A stretch of DNA of 64,000 nt, taken from positions 42,700-106,699 of the forward strand of contig DAOTZV010000098.1 in assembly GCA_034434235.1 (NCBI GenBank), in the 5' to 3' direction. Origin of the DNA: CAKZKT01 sp034434235 (GTDB lineage: Bacteria > Chloroflexota > Anaerolineae > CG2-30-64-16). The first letter of the stretch is position 1, and every line of letters starts with the position of its first letter. Shown here piece by piece: positions 17,041 to 26,300 of this stretch. The notes beneath the pieces are model-generated. The model was not told the origin of the DNA and searched no databases. It saw only the letters and a program-made list of their open reading frames with translations. A program made the translations under genes and the position numbers.

Positions 17041-18063
17041 GTGAGCGATTTGCCTTCGACAAACCTTGTTGCCCATCACACCGTCCTCGTGGCCGGCTGC
17101 GCGGGGTTCATCGGCTGGCAGGTGTGCGAGCAGTTGCTGGCCGAAGGCCGGCGCGTCTTCGGCGTGGACAACCTCAACGACGCCTACGATGTGCGGCTCA
17201 AGACCTGGCGCCTGGAGCGCCTCCGTCGGGCCGCTGCCTTCCGCTTCTACCCGCTCGACATTACCGACCGCGCCGGCCTGGAGTCGTTGCGCGCGGAGAT
17301 CGGCCAGGCCGGCTGCTCGGCGGTGATCAATCTGGCGGCCAGGGCCGGCGTGCGTTACTCGGTCGAAAACCCGTGGGTCTACGTGGATGCCAACGTCACC
17401 GGCACCCTGAATCTGCTCGATCTGTGCCGCAAGGCCGGCATCTCCAAGTTCGTCCTGGCTTCCAGCTCCAGCCTGTACGGCCAACACAACCCGCTCCCCT
17501 ATCGCGAGGATCAGCCGACCGACCGGCCGGTCTCGCCGTATGCCGCGTCGAAAAAGGCGGCCGAGGCGCTTTCCTACACTTATCATCACCTTTACGGCCT
17601 GGATGTCACGATCTTCCGTTATTTCACCGTGTACGGCCCGGCCGGCCGGCCCGATATGTTGCCCTTCCGTCTCGTGCAATGGATCAGCGAAGGCCGGCCG
17701 GTGACCCTCTACGGCGACGGCACGCAATCGCGCGATTTCACTTACGTGGAGGACATCGCGCGCGGCACCGTCGCCGGGCTGAAGCCCCTCGGCTTCAGCG
17801 TGATCAATCTCGGATCGGATCGGCCGATCGGCCTCCTGCGGGCGATTGCGCTCGTCGAAGAACTGACCGGCCGGAAGGCACAGATCGTCCACAGGCCGGC
17901 TCAGGCGGCCGATGTGGCTGCTACGTGGGCCGACATCTCGCGCGCACGCGAGCTTTTGGGCTGGCAACCCGTCGTGCCGTTCGAGGAAGGCATGGCCCGA
18001 CTGGTGGCCTGGTATCGGGCGGAACGCGCGTGGGCCAGAGACGTGCCCACCGCGGCCGGCTGA
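17041..18063 (+). CDS. NAD-dependent epimerase/dehydratase, UDP-glucuronate 4-epimerase-like
   Basis: About 340 residues. GCAGFIGWQVCEQLL is the NAD Rossmann motif, and VDNLNDAYDVRLKTWRLERL plus INLAARAGVRYSVENPWVYVDANVTG closely follow the UDP-glucuronate 4-epimerase (CapI-like) pattern. SSSSLYG and SPYAASKKAAE give the catalytic Ser and YxxxK. It would supply a 4-epimerised uronic acid for surface polysaccharide, matching the glycosyltransferase and chain-length genes that follow. The start is uncertain: GTG at 17041 and GTG at 17026 both lack a clear ribosome-binding site, and the frame stays open upstream to 16969 into the tRNA flank. Confidence 0.88.
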   Translation: MSDLPSTNLVAHHTVLVAGCAGFIGWQVCEQLLAEGRRVFGVDNLNDAYDVRLKTWRLERLRRAAAFRFYPLDITDRAGLESLRAEIGQAGCSAVINLAARAGVRYSVENPWVYVDANVTGTLNLLDLCRKAGISKFVLASSSSLYGQHNPLPYREDQPTDRPVSPYAASKKAAEALSYTYHHLYGLDVTIFRYFTVYGPAGRPDMLPFRLVQWISEGRPVTLYGDGTQSRDFTYVEDIARGTVAGLKPLGFSVINLGSDRPIGLLRAIALVEELTGRKAQIVHRPAQAADVAATWADISRARELLGWQPVVPFEEGMARLVAWYRAERAWARDVPTAAG

Positions 18064-18071
18064 GGTGCACG

Positions 18072-19160
18072 ATGCGCGTGGCCCTGGTCCACGACTGGCT
18101 GAACCAGCTCGGCGGCGCGGAGGGCGTGCTGGAGACGCTGGTCGAGATGTTTCCCGCCGCGCCGGTGTATACCAGCATGTATGCCCCCCATCTCATGCCC
18201 CCGCGCTATCGCGGCTGGGACATCCGCACCACGTTCATGCAACGGTTGCCCGGCATTTTCACGCACCATCAGGTCTATTTGCCCATCTACCCGCTCGCCT
18301 TCGACCGGCTGCGCCTGGATGGCTACGACCTGATCCTGAGCAATAAGAGCGGCTTCTGCCACGGCGTGCGCGCGGGGGAAGGGGCCACGCACATCTGTTA
18401 TTGCTTGACGCCGACCCGCTTCCTGTGGCAATATGATCTGTATCGGGCCCGCGAGGCCATCGGCCCGGGCTTGAGCCTGGCGTTGCGACCGGTGATCGCC
18501 GCGCTGCGCCGCTGGGACCATGCTGCCGCGCAGCGCGTGGACCATTTCATCGCTATCTCGACGGAGATCCGGGAGCGCATTCGCCGCTTCTATGGCCGGG
18601 AGAGCACGATCATCTATCCGCCGGTAGATGTGGAACGTTTTCAGCCGGCGACCGGGGCGGCCGACGATTATTTTCTGGCCGGCGGCCGGCTCATCCCCTA
18701 CAAGCGGACCGACCTGGCCGTGCGCGCGTGCACCGCGCTGGGGCTGAAACTGTTGGTCTTCGGCGAGGGTCGCGACCGGCCCGCGCTGGAAAGGATGGCC
18801 GGCCCCACCGTGACCTTCCTCGGCCGGGTGTCGGCCGGGGAGCTGGCGCGACTGTATGCCGGCGCCAAAGCTTTCATCTTCCCCGGCCTGGAGGATTTCG
18901 GCATCGCGCCGGTGGAAGCGCAGGCGGCCGGCCGGCCGGTGATCGCGTTTCGCGGGGGCGGCGCGCTGGACACGGTCATTCCCGGCCGCACGGGCGAATT
19001 CTTCGCCGAAGCGAGCGTTGAGGCGCTTCAGGAGGTGCTGCAACGCTTCGATCCGGCCGCTTACGATCCGGCCGCGTGTCGGGCCAACGCGGAGCGGTTC
19101 GGTCGCGCACGGTTCAAACAGGAGCTCGGCGATTTCATCCGCCGCCGGCTGGCGGCCTGA
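18072..19160 (+). CDS. GT4-family glycosyltransferase
   Basis: 362 residues. The N-terminal MRVALVHDWLNQLGGAEGVLETL is the GT-B acceptor-side Rossmann motif of WcaI/mannosyltransferase-like GT4 enzymes. The C-terminal half has FLAGGRLIPYKRTDLAVRA and LEDFGIAPVEAQAAGRPVIAFRGGGALDTV, the donor-binding E-x7-E motif. It follows the epimerase by 8 bp with GAGGTG before the ATG, so they are co-transcribed. The sugar is unknown. The product probably assembles the same exported polysaccharide whose length is set by the next gene. Confidence 0.92.
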   Translation: MRVALVHDWLNQLGGAEGVLETLVEMFPAAPVYTSMYAPHLMPPRYRGWDIRTTFMQRLPGIFTHHQVYLPIYPLAFDRLRLDGYDLILSNKSGFCHGVRAGEGATHICYCLTPTRFLWQYDLYRAREAIGPGLSLALRPVIAALRRWDHAAAQRVDHFIAISTEIRERIRRFYGRESTIIYPPVDVERFQPATGAADDYFLAGGRLIPYKRTDLAVRACTALGLKLLVFGEGRDRPALERMAGPTVTFLGRVSAGELARLYAGAKAFIFPGLEDFGIAPVEAQAAGRPVIAFRGGGALDTVIPGRTGEFFAEASVEALQEVLQRFDPAAYDPAACRANAERFGRARFKQELGDFIRRRLAA

Positions 19161-19172
19161 AAGGATGGGCGC

Positions 19173-19859
19173 ATGGAACTCAAGATGTACTGGCGCATCG
19201 TGCGACGCCGGTGGTGGCTGCCGATCGGCCTGGCGGCGGCCGTGTTGCTGTTCAGCCTGGCGAGCAACCGGCCGTGGGCGCCGCGGCCGGCCGTCTATCG
19301 CGCGACGATGCGCTTCAACGTGGGCGTGCAACCCGAACGCATCCCGGGCGTCTACACCTACGACCGCTACTACGCCATGATGGCCTCGGAATTCCTGGTG
19401 GATGACCTGGGCGAAGTGGTGCGCAGCAGCGCGTTCGCCGAGGCGGTCAGCCGCAAGCTGGCCGAGCGAGGGATCGCCGTGCCGGCCGGCGCCATCGGCG
19501 CGAGCACGCAACCGGGCAAGCTGCACCGCATCTTCACCGTGTACATCACCTGGTCGGACGAGGCGCAGTTGCGCGCCATTGCGGACGCGGTCGCGGCCAC
19601 CCTCACGACGGGCAGCGCGGAGTTCTTTGCCCAGTTCACGCCGGCCGAAGCGGACATCCGGCTGATCGATGCGCCGACCATCGGCCGCGTGGGCCGGTCG
19701 GCGCGCGAGCAGCTCGACCTGCCGTTGCGCGTCCTTCTGGCCTTGACAGCCGGCGTTGCGCTGGCGTTTCTGTTGGACTATCTGGACGATTCGGTGCGGG
19801 CGGCCGACGACCTGGAGCGCCTGGGGCTGGGGGTGATCGGCGAGATCCCGCGGCGATAG
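19173..19859 (+). CDS. Wzz/Wzc-type polysaccharide chain-length or export regulator (short, no kinase domain)
   Basis: 228 residues. There are two membrane spans, at 15-32 (WWLPIGLAAAVLLFSLAS) and 188-205 (PLRVLLALTAGVALAFLLDYLDD), flanking an external alpha/beta region. This is the Wzz topology, and the LDDSVRAADDLERLGLGVIGEIPRR tail matches the cytoplasmic end seen before the tyrosine kinase in Wzc/CapA proteins. The kinase itself is absent. It would control polymer length with the epimerase and GT4 enzymes encoded upstream. AAGGA lies 8 nt before the ATG. The 51 bp between its stop and the next promoter show no terminator. Confidence 0.8.
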   Translation: MELKMYWRIVRRRWWLPIGLAAAVLLFSLASNRPWAPRPAVYRATMRFNVGVQPERIPGVYTYDRYYAMMASEFLVDDLGEVVRSSAFAEAVSRKLAERGIAVPAGAIGASTQPGKLHRIFTVYITWSDEAQLRAIADAVAATLTTGSAEFFAQFTPAEADIRLIDAPTIGRVGRSAREQLDLPLRVLLALTAGVALAFLLDYLDDSVRAADDLERLGLGVIGEIPRR

Positions 19860-19910
19860 GCCGGATCGGCGCGGACGCGACCTCGTTCTGTAAACAACCC
19901 TGCCCCGTTT

Positions 19911-19939
19911 TTGACAAGCACATCTGCTTCGGCTATACT
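19911..19939 (+). promoter_or_regulatory. Strong promoter upstream of the rpsU leader
   Basis: TTGACA (19911-19916) and TATACT (19934-19939) with a 17-nt spacer. Transcription should start near 19946-19947, leaving a leader of about 240 nt before rpsU. Confidence 0.88.
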
Positions 19940-19950
19940 GTCCTCTGGCC

Positions 19951-20160
19951 TGAGATCCGTACACGTGTCCATGACAGGAGCACCTATGGCCTGAACGGAG
20001 CAACCTGTAGTTCTTGCACGCCCGAGAGGGATCGGGGACGAACAAGAGCGGCTTCCGTGCGGGTCGGGAGCCGGTTGAGTTGGTGGAAGCACAGGCATGA
20101 TCGAAGGCCTCACCGGTGGGTGAGGCTTCGTGCTGTTAAGTTGGGACGTGATCGGATTGA
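19951..20160 (+). ncRNA. Large multibranched structured leader (or independent RNA) upstream of rpsU
   Basis: Paired elements read by eye: a long-range closing helix ATCCG/CGGAT (19955-19959 with 20153-20157) extended by CACG/CGTG (19962-19965 with 20147-20150); GACAG/CTGTT (19973-19977 with 20133-20137); CCTGT/ACAGG (20004-20008 with 20091-20095). Three local hairpins lie inside: GTTCTTG/CAAGAGC (20010-20016 with 20043-20049) capped by CCCGA/TCGGG, GGCTTCC/GGGAGCC (20050-20056 with 20066-20072), and an 11-bp stem at 20103-20129. The fold is followed by a near-perfect AAGGAGGTGA. No known riboswitch or RNA family was recognised. It could control the ribosomal-protein/initiation-factor genes downstream or be a processed RNA. 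Confidence 0.6.
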
Positions 20161-20188
20161 CTGTGGGCGAGGAAGGAGGTGAACACAC

Positions 20189-20401
20189 ATGGCTACTGTG
20201 GTGCTACGTCCCGGAGAGTCTCAGGAGTCGCTGTTGAAGCGCTTCCGTAAAGAGGTGATGAAGGAACGCATCCTGCCGACCGTGCGCAAGAAGCGCTGGT
20301 TCACGCCGCCCAGCGAGCTGCGCCGGCTCAAGAAGCAGAAGGCGATCCGCAAGGCGCGGCAGGCGCAGCGACGCCGCGAGAGCCGGGAAGGCATCCGTTG
20401 A
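20189..20401 (+). CDS. rpsU: Ribosomal protein bS21
   Basis: 70 residues. MATVVLRPGESQESLLKRFRKEV and the basic KKRWFTPPSELRRLKKQKAIRKARQAQRR tail are diagnostic for bS21, a small-subunit protein near the anti-Shine-Dalgarno region. The ribosome-binding site AAGGAGGTGA is close to the maximal complement of 16S rRNA, spaced 8-9 nt from the ATG. It is preceded by a long structured leader and followed 63 bp later by infA, making a small translation operon. Confidence 0.96.
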   Translation: MATVVLRPGESQESLLKRFRKEVMKERILPTVRKKRWFTPPSELRRLKKQKAIRKARQAQRRRESREGIR

Positions 20402-20464
20402 GATGTCTGCCGGGCGTGGCTTCGGCCGCCGGATCTGTGGCCCCTATTCTGGAAGGGGAGAGTT

Positions 20465-20704
20465 ATGGCGAAGCAAGAAGACAAGCTGATCCTTGAGGGA
20501 AAAATCGTCGAGGCGTTGCCCAACACGACTTTCCGCGTCCAGTTGGAGAACGGCTATGAGGTGTTGGCCTATCTCTCCGGCAAGATGCGGAAGTATTACA
20601 TCCGGGTCCTGCTCGGAGATCGCGTGCGGGTCGAGCTTTCGCCGTACGATCTGACGCGCGGGCGCATCATCTATCGTCATCGCGGCCCGACCGGACCCGC
20701 GTGA
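20465..20704 (+). CDS. infA: Translation initiation factor IF-1
   Basis: 79 residues. KQEDKLILEGKIVEALPNTTFRVQLENGYEVLAYLSGKMRKYYIRVLLGDRVRVELSPYDLTRGRIIYRHR is a complete S1/OB-fold IF-1; the usual GR-RKN-I motif is slightly altered (SGKMRKYYIRV instead of SGKMRKNYIRI). It binds the 30S A site during initiation. It probably shares the promoter at 19911 with rpsU. IF-1 is more often encoded with ribosomal proteins of the spc/alpha operons, so this pairing, or a second infA copy, is noteworthy. Confidence 0.96.
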   Translation: MAKQEDKLILEGKIVEALPNTTFRVQLENGYEVLAYLSGKMRKYYIRVLLGDRVRVELSPYDLTRGRIIYRHRGPTGPA

Positions 20705-20906
20705 GACGGTTGGGCGGTTGACCCCCGAGAGGCAGCGCCAGGTTGGGGCATCCTTGCGGCGGTGAGCTTTGCGCTGCGATGGGCCAAAGGCGGGCTGCGA
20801 TCTCCATCGGCCGGAGGAGCAAGCGGGCTTTGTCGTCGGGCCCGAATCTGGACCAAAGAAAAAATGCTTCTGTGATAAAAAAACGCGTCCGGGTATTGAC
20901 AAGACG

Positions 20907-20915
20907 TGTTATAAT
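20907..20915 (+). promoter_or_regulatory. Extended -10 promoter (TGTTATAAT)
   Basis: TG followed by one base and a perfect TATAAT. A TTGACA at 20896-20901 lies only 8 nt upstream and cannot be the partner -35, so extended -10 use is assumed. Transcription would begin near 20922 and cross the palindrome and parS before the methyltransferase gene. Confidence 0.55.
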
Positions 20916-20938
20916 AATTACGCACAAGCGCAAGCCGT

Positions 20939-20966
20939 AATGGGCGGTGGGTAGCCACCGCCCATT
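20939..20966. repeat. Perfect 12-bp inverted repeat AATGGGCGGTGG
   Basis: AATGGGCGGTGG (20939-20950), loop GTAG, CCACCGCCCATT (20955-20966). There is no U-run after it on either strand, so it is not a standard terminator. It is 20 bp from parS and could be an attenuator or protein site. Confidence 0.8.
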
Positions 20967-20985
20967 CGCTTATATCTCTATGAAA

Positions 20986-21001
20986 TGTTTCACGTGAAAC
21001 A
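20986..21001. promoter_or_regulatory. parS centromere site (ParB/Spo0J binding site)
   Basis: TGTTTCACGTGAAACA is an exact 16-bp palindrome identical to the bacterial parS consensus established in Bacillus subtilis. ParB loads here and spreads, and ParA moves the complex. parS sites cluster near the replication origin, so with gyrB 2-6 kb away this suggests the window is origin-proximal. A ParA gene lies about 11 kb to the right; no classical parB gene is in the window. Confidence 0.92.
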
Positions 21002-21013
21002 CGGGGAGCCTGA

Positions 21014-21946
21014 TTGGCCGAGCAGGTTTCACAGTTGACTCACGCGATCTGTGATTACGAAGGCACCAGCTACCGGGCCCGTTTTTGGGCCGGTCAGGGC
21101 CGCGAATACGAAGATCTGGCCGAGCGCATCGCTTTGCGCCGGCTGTTGCCGCCACGGGGGCGGCGCCTCCTGGAACTGGGCGCGGGCTTTGGCCGCCTGG
21201 TCGACCTCTACGCCGGCTATGACCAGGTGATCCTCCTGGATTATGCCAAATCGGGCCTGCGCGAGGCGCAGGAGCGGCTTGGCCGATCCGACCGCTACCT
21301 CTATGTCGCCGCCGACCTGTACCACCTGCCCTTTGCACCGGAGATCTGCGATACGGTCGTCACCGTGCGCGTCCTGCACCATCTCGTGGACGTGCCGGCG
21401 GCGTTCCGACAGATCGGCGGCGTGTTGCGTCGGGGCGGCGTGTATGTGTTGGAATATGCCAACAAGCGCAATCTGAAGGCCATCTTGCGCTATCTGGCGA
21501 GACGACAATCGTGGTCGCCGTTCGACCGGGCGCCCTATGAGTTTGTTCCTTTGAACTTCGATTTCCATCCGCAGTGGATGAGGGACCAGCTTCAGAGCGC
21601 CGGATTTGCTGTCGTCGAAGAACTGGCGGTGTCGCATTTCCGCCACGCGTTCTTCAAGCGCCTGATCCCTCACCGGCAACTGGCCAGGATGGACGCCGCA
21701 CTTCAGGGGATCGGCGGCCGCTGGAAGCTCTCGCCCAGCGTCTTCGTGCGCGCCCAGACCGCCGGCACCGGCGAGATCGCACCGGGCGCCATCTTTCGCT
21801 GCCCCCGGTGCGCCGTCGGGCCGTTGACGGCGCGTGCCGATGCGTTGATCTGCGAGAACTGTGGAACACGATGGCGGATGGATGACGGCATCTTCGACTT
21901 CAAATCGCCGATCGGCAATGCCGTCCACCCTGTGCGCCAACCGTAA
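21014..21946 (+). CDS. Class I SAM-dependent methyltransferase with C-terminal zinc-ribbon/Trm112-like tail
   Basis: 310 residues. LLELGAGFGRLVDLY (52-66) is SAM motif I, DYAKSGLREAQERL follows as motif II, DLYHLPFAPEICDTVVTVRVLHHL is the methyltransferase type-11 core, and GGVYVLEYANKRNL is the late strand. Residues 263-283 carry CPRC...CENC, four Cys of a small zinc ribbon like Trm112/YcaR. The substrate is unknown. The start is TTG at 21014 with GGGGAG 5 nt upstream. It sits between parS and the sigma gene and reads with both, about 70 bp before sigA. Confidence 0.85.
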   Translation: MAEQVSQLTHAICDYEGTSYRARFWAGQGREYEDLAERIALRRLLPPRGRRLLELGAGFGRLVDLYAGYDQVILLDYAKSGLREAQERLGRSDRYLYVAADLYHLPFAPEICDTVVTVRVLHHLVDVPAAFRQIGGVLRRGGVYVLEYANKRNLKAILRYLARRQSWSPFDRAPYEFVPLNFDFHPQWMRDQLQSAGFAVVEELAVSHFRHAFFKRLIPHRQLARMDAALQGIGGRWKLSPSVFVRAQTAGTGEIAPGAIFRCPRCAVGPLTARADALICENCGTRWRMDDGIFDFKSPIGNAVHPVRQP

Positions 21947-22024
21947 CTTGGGCCACCGCATGTTCGTAATGCGGGACGTTATACTGATTTGCCAGAATGA
22001 AGAAAAAGTCGAAGGAGAATGCCT

Positions 22025-23242
<1,218 letters not shown>

Positions 23243-23290
23243 CAAGAAGCCCGTAACGCAAGCCTCCGGCTTGCGCCCTGCGCAGCTAAA

Positions 23291-23325
23291 GCAAGAGCCC
23301 ATCCCTTCACGGGATGGGCTCTTGC
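23291..23325. terminator. Bidirectional terminator between sigA and gyrB
   Basis: GCAAGAGCCCATCCC (23291-23305), loop TTCAC, GGGATGGGCTCTTGC (23311-23325): a perfect 15-bp stem followed by TTCTT on the plus strand and preceded by AAA, which gives TTT on the minus strand. It separates the convergent sigA and gyrB genes. A smaller hairpin GCAAGCC/GGCTTGC lies at about 23258-23274. Confidence 0.88.
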
Positions 23326-23380
23326 TTCTTCTGCGCCGCTTCGACGCGGCCGCGCTTCGGCTTCGCGTCGGCGTATCCGC

Positions 23381-26300
23381 TCACACGTCCAGGTTGCGCA
23401 CCTTCTTGGCGTGGCTCTGGATGAAGCGTTTGCGCGGGGCCACCTCGTTGCCCATCAGCATGTCGAAGGTCCGGTCGGCGGCTGCGGCGTCCTCGATCGT
23501 GACCTGGAGCAGGACGCGGTTCTCGGGGTTCATGGTCGTTTCCCACAACTGTTCCGGATTCATCTCGCCCAGGCCCTTGTAGCGCTGCAACGTCAGGCCG
23601 TTCATGCCCCCCCATTCCTGCACGATCCGCTCCCGTTCCTCCTCCGAATAAGCGTAACGCACCTCCTTGCCCTTGCGGATCATATAAAGCGGCGGCTGGG
23701 CGATGTAGAGATGGCCGTTCTCGATGAGCTGTGGCATGTAGCGGAAGAACATGGTCAACAGCAGCGTGCGGATGTGGCTTCCATCCACGTCGGCATCCGT
23801 GTTGTGGCAACAGATCGCGCCGCGGCCGCAGATGAAGGTCTCGTCGCCTGCAACTGAGAAGTCGTAGACCTTGCGGCCGGTGGCCTGCACCTGTCTGACG
23901 CTGCGCACCGGCAGGCCGATCAGATCGCCGACGAGCGGCTGTCCCCCCGGTTTTCCGCCTGAGCCGCGCGGGCTCGCCAGCCATGCCTGCACCTCGCCGG
24001 CCCGGGCATGATCGCGCCAGACCGGCGCCAGGTAGGCGATCGCCTCCCGTTCACCGACCGTCAGATAATAGGCCGTGTGTCGGGTGGTGATCGCCTTCCC
24101 GCGGATCAGGCCGCTCGGCTCACCGGTCGGATGGTGCTCTGAAAGCGATGCCCGGATACCGTGCATCAAGAGCAGATACATCAATTGATCGGCCAGCGTT
24201 TCGGATACCGTCGCAAACGAGACCTGCCGGACGGCCAACGTGCCATCGCCCAGGAAATAGCCGCGCAAGAACGCCAATTGCAGAGCAGGACTCACGTTGA
24301 AGACCAGGTCCGGGATGTGTTTGTGAGCCGCATCGGTTTGATCGCACCCCAGCAGCAGCCGGAAGAAAGCCGTGACCACCTTGTTTTGGATGCGTAGCTC
24401 CGCTGCGCGGCCATCCTTGCCTGCATATAACACCGGTTCCAGGCCAAACACGGCCCGCGTGGCTGCTGCCAGCTCCGACACGATCTGTTCGTTGCGGTTT
24501 CCGATGGCTAAGCGCACGCCGTTGCGATCGCTCAACGCACCTTCGGCTACAAAGAAGCCGAGCAAGAACATGAGCGATTCATTGATCGGTATATAACGCG
24601 GCAACGCCTGGTCGCTGTAATGTCGCGGGGTCAACTGCACGTTGTCGCCAAGCCGAGCGATATCGTCGGCCTTAAGATCGCGCAGCGCCAGATACTCACG
24701 CACGCGGTTGCGCGGCGCCTCCCGATACTGCGTATTCCAGACGTGATCCAGCCGGCTGGTGCCGACTTCAACCTGGGGCAGTAAGGCGTCAGCCGATAGC
24801 CCTAATGTCTCGACATAGCGCAGGAAGTGGCTTAACGTCGGCCGTTGCTCGCCCCGTTCCCAGGCATAGTAGGTGACCGGCTGCTTGATGCCGACCGCAG
24901 CGCAGATCTCTTGCTGGCTGAGGCCGCGAGCCTGGCGTTGTTGCTTTAGCAGCAGCCCCACGTCCGCGGGGATCGTCACCCGTGCTTCGACAAACGCCGG
25001 GTTGTCGGCATACGCTCGGCGGACTTCAGATTTGTACCATGCCACAACATCCGGCCCGCGCAGCACCAAGTCGCTGTCCATCCGGTCGCCCAGCGCGAGA
25101 AAAGCGCGCACCAGATCGATGCGTTCAGGGGCTTCTCCGGCCTGCGGGAGCCGCAAAGGCGCCACGATCTGATCCCCCACCTGCACCTGATCGCCCCGCT
25201 TCAGCGTCGGGCGGCCCCGCTCGTCAACGACAAATACGCTGTGCTCTCCCGTCACACGCACGCGCCGACCGTAAGCGGTCTCGATCTCGTAGAGCGGGCC
25301 ATCATGATCATGGCGGATCACGTTCTTGATCGGCCGATAGCGCGTCTCCCCGCTTTGCGGGCTGAAGCACAACACCTGATAGTCCGATGGGTTTTCCCGG
25401 GCGGCGATCAGCCCATCTATAAACGGGCCAATGCGGACCGATCGCACCTGGCCCGAAGGATCTTTGATGAAGGTCAGCTCTTGGCCGTCAACGCTCATGA
25501 TCAGGACGCGATGATAGCGGAGATTGTTCAGGTCAAGTGCATCCCCGATCCCGCTCCCCAGCGCCTGCACCAGCGCCTGGATCTCCTTGTTGGCCAGCGC
25601 CTTGTCCAGCCGCGCCTTCTCCACGTTCAGGATCTTGCCCCGCAGCGGCAGGATCGCCTGGAACCGCCGATCGCGGCCCTGCTTGGCCGAGCCGCCGGCC
25701 GAATCCCCCTCGACGATGTAGAGCTCGCACTTGCTCGGATCGCGCTCCGAGCAATCGGCGAGCTTGCCGGGGAGCGTCAGGCTTTCGAGCGCGCTCTTGC
25801 GGATCACCAGATCGCGCGCCTTGCGCGCGGCCTCGCGCGCCCGGCTCGAGGTCATGCACTTCTCGACGATCTTGCGGGCATCGCGCGGGTTCTTCTCCAT
25901 CCACTCCATCAGCGCTTCGCCGACGACCGATTCGACCTGCGTTCTGACCTTCTCGTTGAGCAGCTTGACCTTCGTCTGCGACTCGAACTGCGGATCGGGC
26001 AGCTTGACGCTGATGATGGCCGTGAGCCCTTCCCGCGTGTCCTCGCCGGTGAACGAGGCGTCCCCTTCCTTGAGCAGGCCCTGGCGCCGCGCCCAATCGT
26101 TGATGGTGCGCGTGAGCGCCGCGCGCAGCCCGGTCAGGTGCGTGCCGCCGTCGGGTGTGTTGATCGTGTTGGCGAAGGCGAAGACCGACTCGTTGAAGCC
26201 ATCGTTGTACTGGATCGCCGCCTCGATCAGGTTGCCCTCGACCTCTTTCTCGATATAGACCGGTTCGTGCAGCACAACGCGGTTCTTGTTGAGGTAGCGG

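Larger units (their letters stand above)
20705..21013. other. Intergenic region with extended -10 promoter, palindrome and parS
   Basis: A 309-bp gap between infA and the methyltransferase gene. The first 190 bp show no feature. The rest holds the promoter, the 12-bp palindrome and the parS site listed separately. Confidence 0.7.

Noticed and set aside
19946..20188. T-box riboswitch before rpsU
   Set aside because: A GGTGGAA-like stretch is present but the conserved antiterminator core (GGGTGGNACCGCG) is missing, and rpsU is not an aminoacyl-tRNA or amino-acid gene.
20896..20915. Standard promoter from TTGACA plus TATAAT
   Set aside because: The two hexamers are only 8 nt apart, too close for sigma-70 recognition; an extended -10 is the better reading.
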